6,632 bases of DNA from Chloroflexota bacterium (GTDB taxonomy: Bacteria; Chloroflexota; Anaerolineae; 4572-78; J111): positions 1 through 6,632 of the forward strand of contig RFJF01000224.1 in the NCBI GenBank assembly GCA_003695455.1, given 5' to 3'. A model generated the notes under the pieces. The model worked only from the letters and a program-made list of their open reading frames with translations, ran no database searches and had not been told where the DNA came from. Positions 6,217 through 6,632 of the stretch are shown here, one piece after another (position 1 is the first letter of the stretch; each line of letters starts with the position of its first letter). The translations under genes were made by a program, and so were the position numbers.

Positions 6217-6632
6217 CTAATCTGCAAACGCCGCCGAAATGGCCGCCAGCGAAACATCGTAGCGGTGCTGGGTGTGGCGATGACCGCCGTCAAACTCTTC
6301 GTGGTGGTGGGCAATGCCCAGCGCCGTCAGCTTTTGGCTGAAGATGCGCGCCCCATATTGCAGGGCATATTCATCAAACCGGCCGCAATCCAGATACAGC
6401 AGCTTCATGTGGCGCAGGGCAGATTGGTGCGCCGGCGTATCCAGCAGGTTGACCGGGTCCCACGCCAGCCAGCGCTGCCACACCTCGGGGCGGCGGCGGC
6501 CGGTGTAAAATTCAACCGGCAAATCAAACCCCGTGGCCGAGTTGGGGTTGGGCGAGTAGCAGGCAGACATAGCCGGAATGTGAAGCAGGTCAAAAAAGGC
6601 CGGGGGTTTGGGGTGCATTTTGGGCGAAAAAC
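6217..6632 (-). CDS. C-terminal part of an alpha/beta-hydrolase esterase (5' partial)
   Basis: The minus-strand frame is open from the window end to a TAG at 6217-6219, so about 138 C-terminal residues are visible and the true start lies outside; the ATG at 6618 is internal. The tail resembles the putative esterase family (esterase D / enterochelin esterase-like): LLYLDCGRFDEYALQYGARI, then HHHEEFDGGHRHTQHRYDVS, then a final helix. In this family the Asp after the DCG-type turn and the His of the FDGGH motif complete the Ser-Asp-His triad; the nucleophile Ser would be upstream. The substrate cannot be judged. A 46-base gap separates it from the lipoprotein gene on the same strand, so the two could be co-transcribed, though a possible promoter lies in that gap. 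Confidence 0.75.
   Translation of the reverse strand, partial: FSPKMHPKPPAFFDLLHIPAMSACYSPNPNSATGFDLPVEFYTGRRRPEVWQRWLAWDPVNLLDTPAHQSALRHMKLLYLDCGRFDEYALQYGARIFSQKLTALGIAHHHEEFDGGHRHTQHRYDVSLAAISAAFAD

Noticed and set aside
6171..6314. 48-codon N-terminal extension of the lipoprotein
   Set aside because: It would overlap the esterase gene on the same strand and place an Arg-rich stretch before an otherwise perfect lipoprotein signal peptide.

Overview
The window looks like GC-rich chromosomal DNA from a free-living bacterium, most plausibly a member of the Chloroflexota (Anaerolineae-type). This is an inference from style: surface proteins with long Pro/Thr/Ala linkers of the PTATATP type, a lipoprotein joining an SH3b domain to two PA14-like domains, GTG starts with short overlaps, and heptanucleotide tandem repeats between genes. 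No rRNA, tRNA, CRISPR array, transposase or phage gene was seen.

Layout. Plus strand, bases 1-4647: a tight run of four genes. It starts with the 3' end of a Pro/Thr-rich exported protein carrying an Ig-like domain. This overlaps by 4 bases a complete ABC-importer ATPase (Fe3+/thiamine/polyamine type, with a TOBE-like tail). After 7 bases comes a 717-residue SulP anion transporter fused to a STAS domain and then a rhodanese domain. After another 25 bases comes a GlpX-like protein (class II fructose-1,6-bisphosphatase family). Spacing suggests one operon, with a possible internal extended -10 element before the GlpX-like gene. Bases 4648-4805 are non-coding and hold two blocks of 7-base tandem repeats between convergent genes. 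Minus strand, 4806-6632: a complete lipoprotein (SH3b plus 2x PA14-like) and, upstream of it, the C-terminal part of an alpha/beta-hydrolase esterase that runs off the window end.

How the genes might work together: the first two genes probably belong to an ABC importer whose binding protein and permease lie upstream of the window. The SulP-STAS-rhodanese protein joins anion (sulfate or bicarbonate class) transport to a cytoplasmic sulfur-transfer domain. The GlpX-like protein keeps the family's sugar-phosphate motifs but has changed several metal-site and catalytic positions, so its substrate is uncertain. The two minus-strand genes form a separate unit concerned with the cell envelope and ester hydrolysis.

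The observations most worth a second look are the altered GlpX active site, the three-domain SulP fusion with its cysteine-containing linker, and the in-phase heptad repeat block, which is free of G on the plus strand and sits just after the operon.
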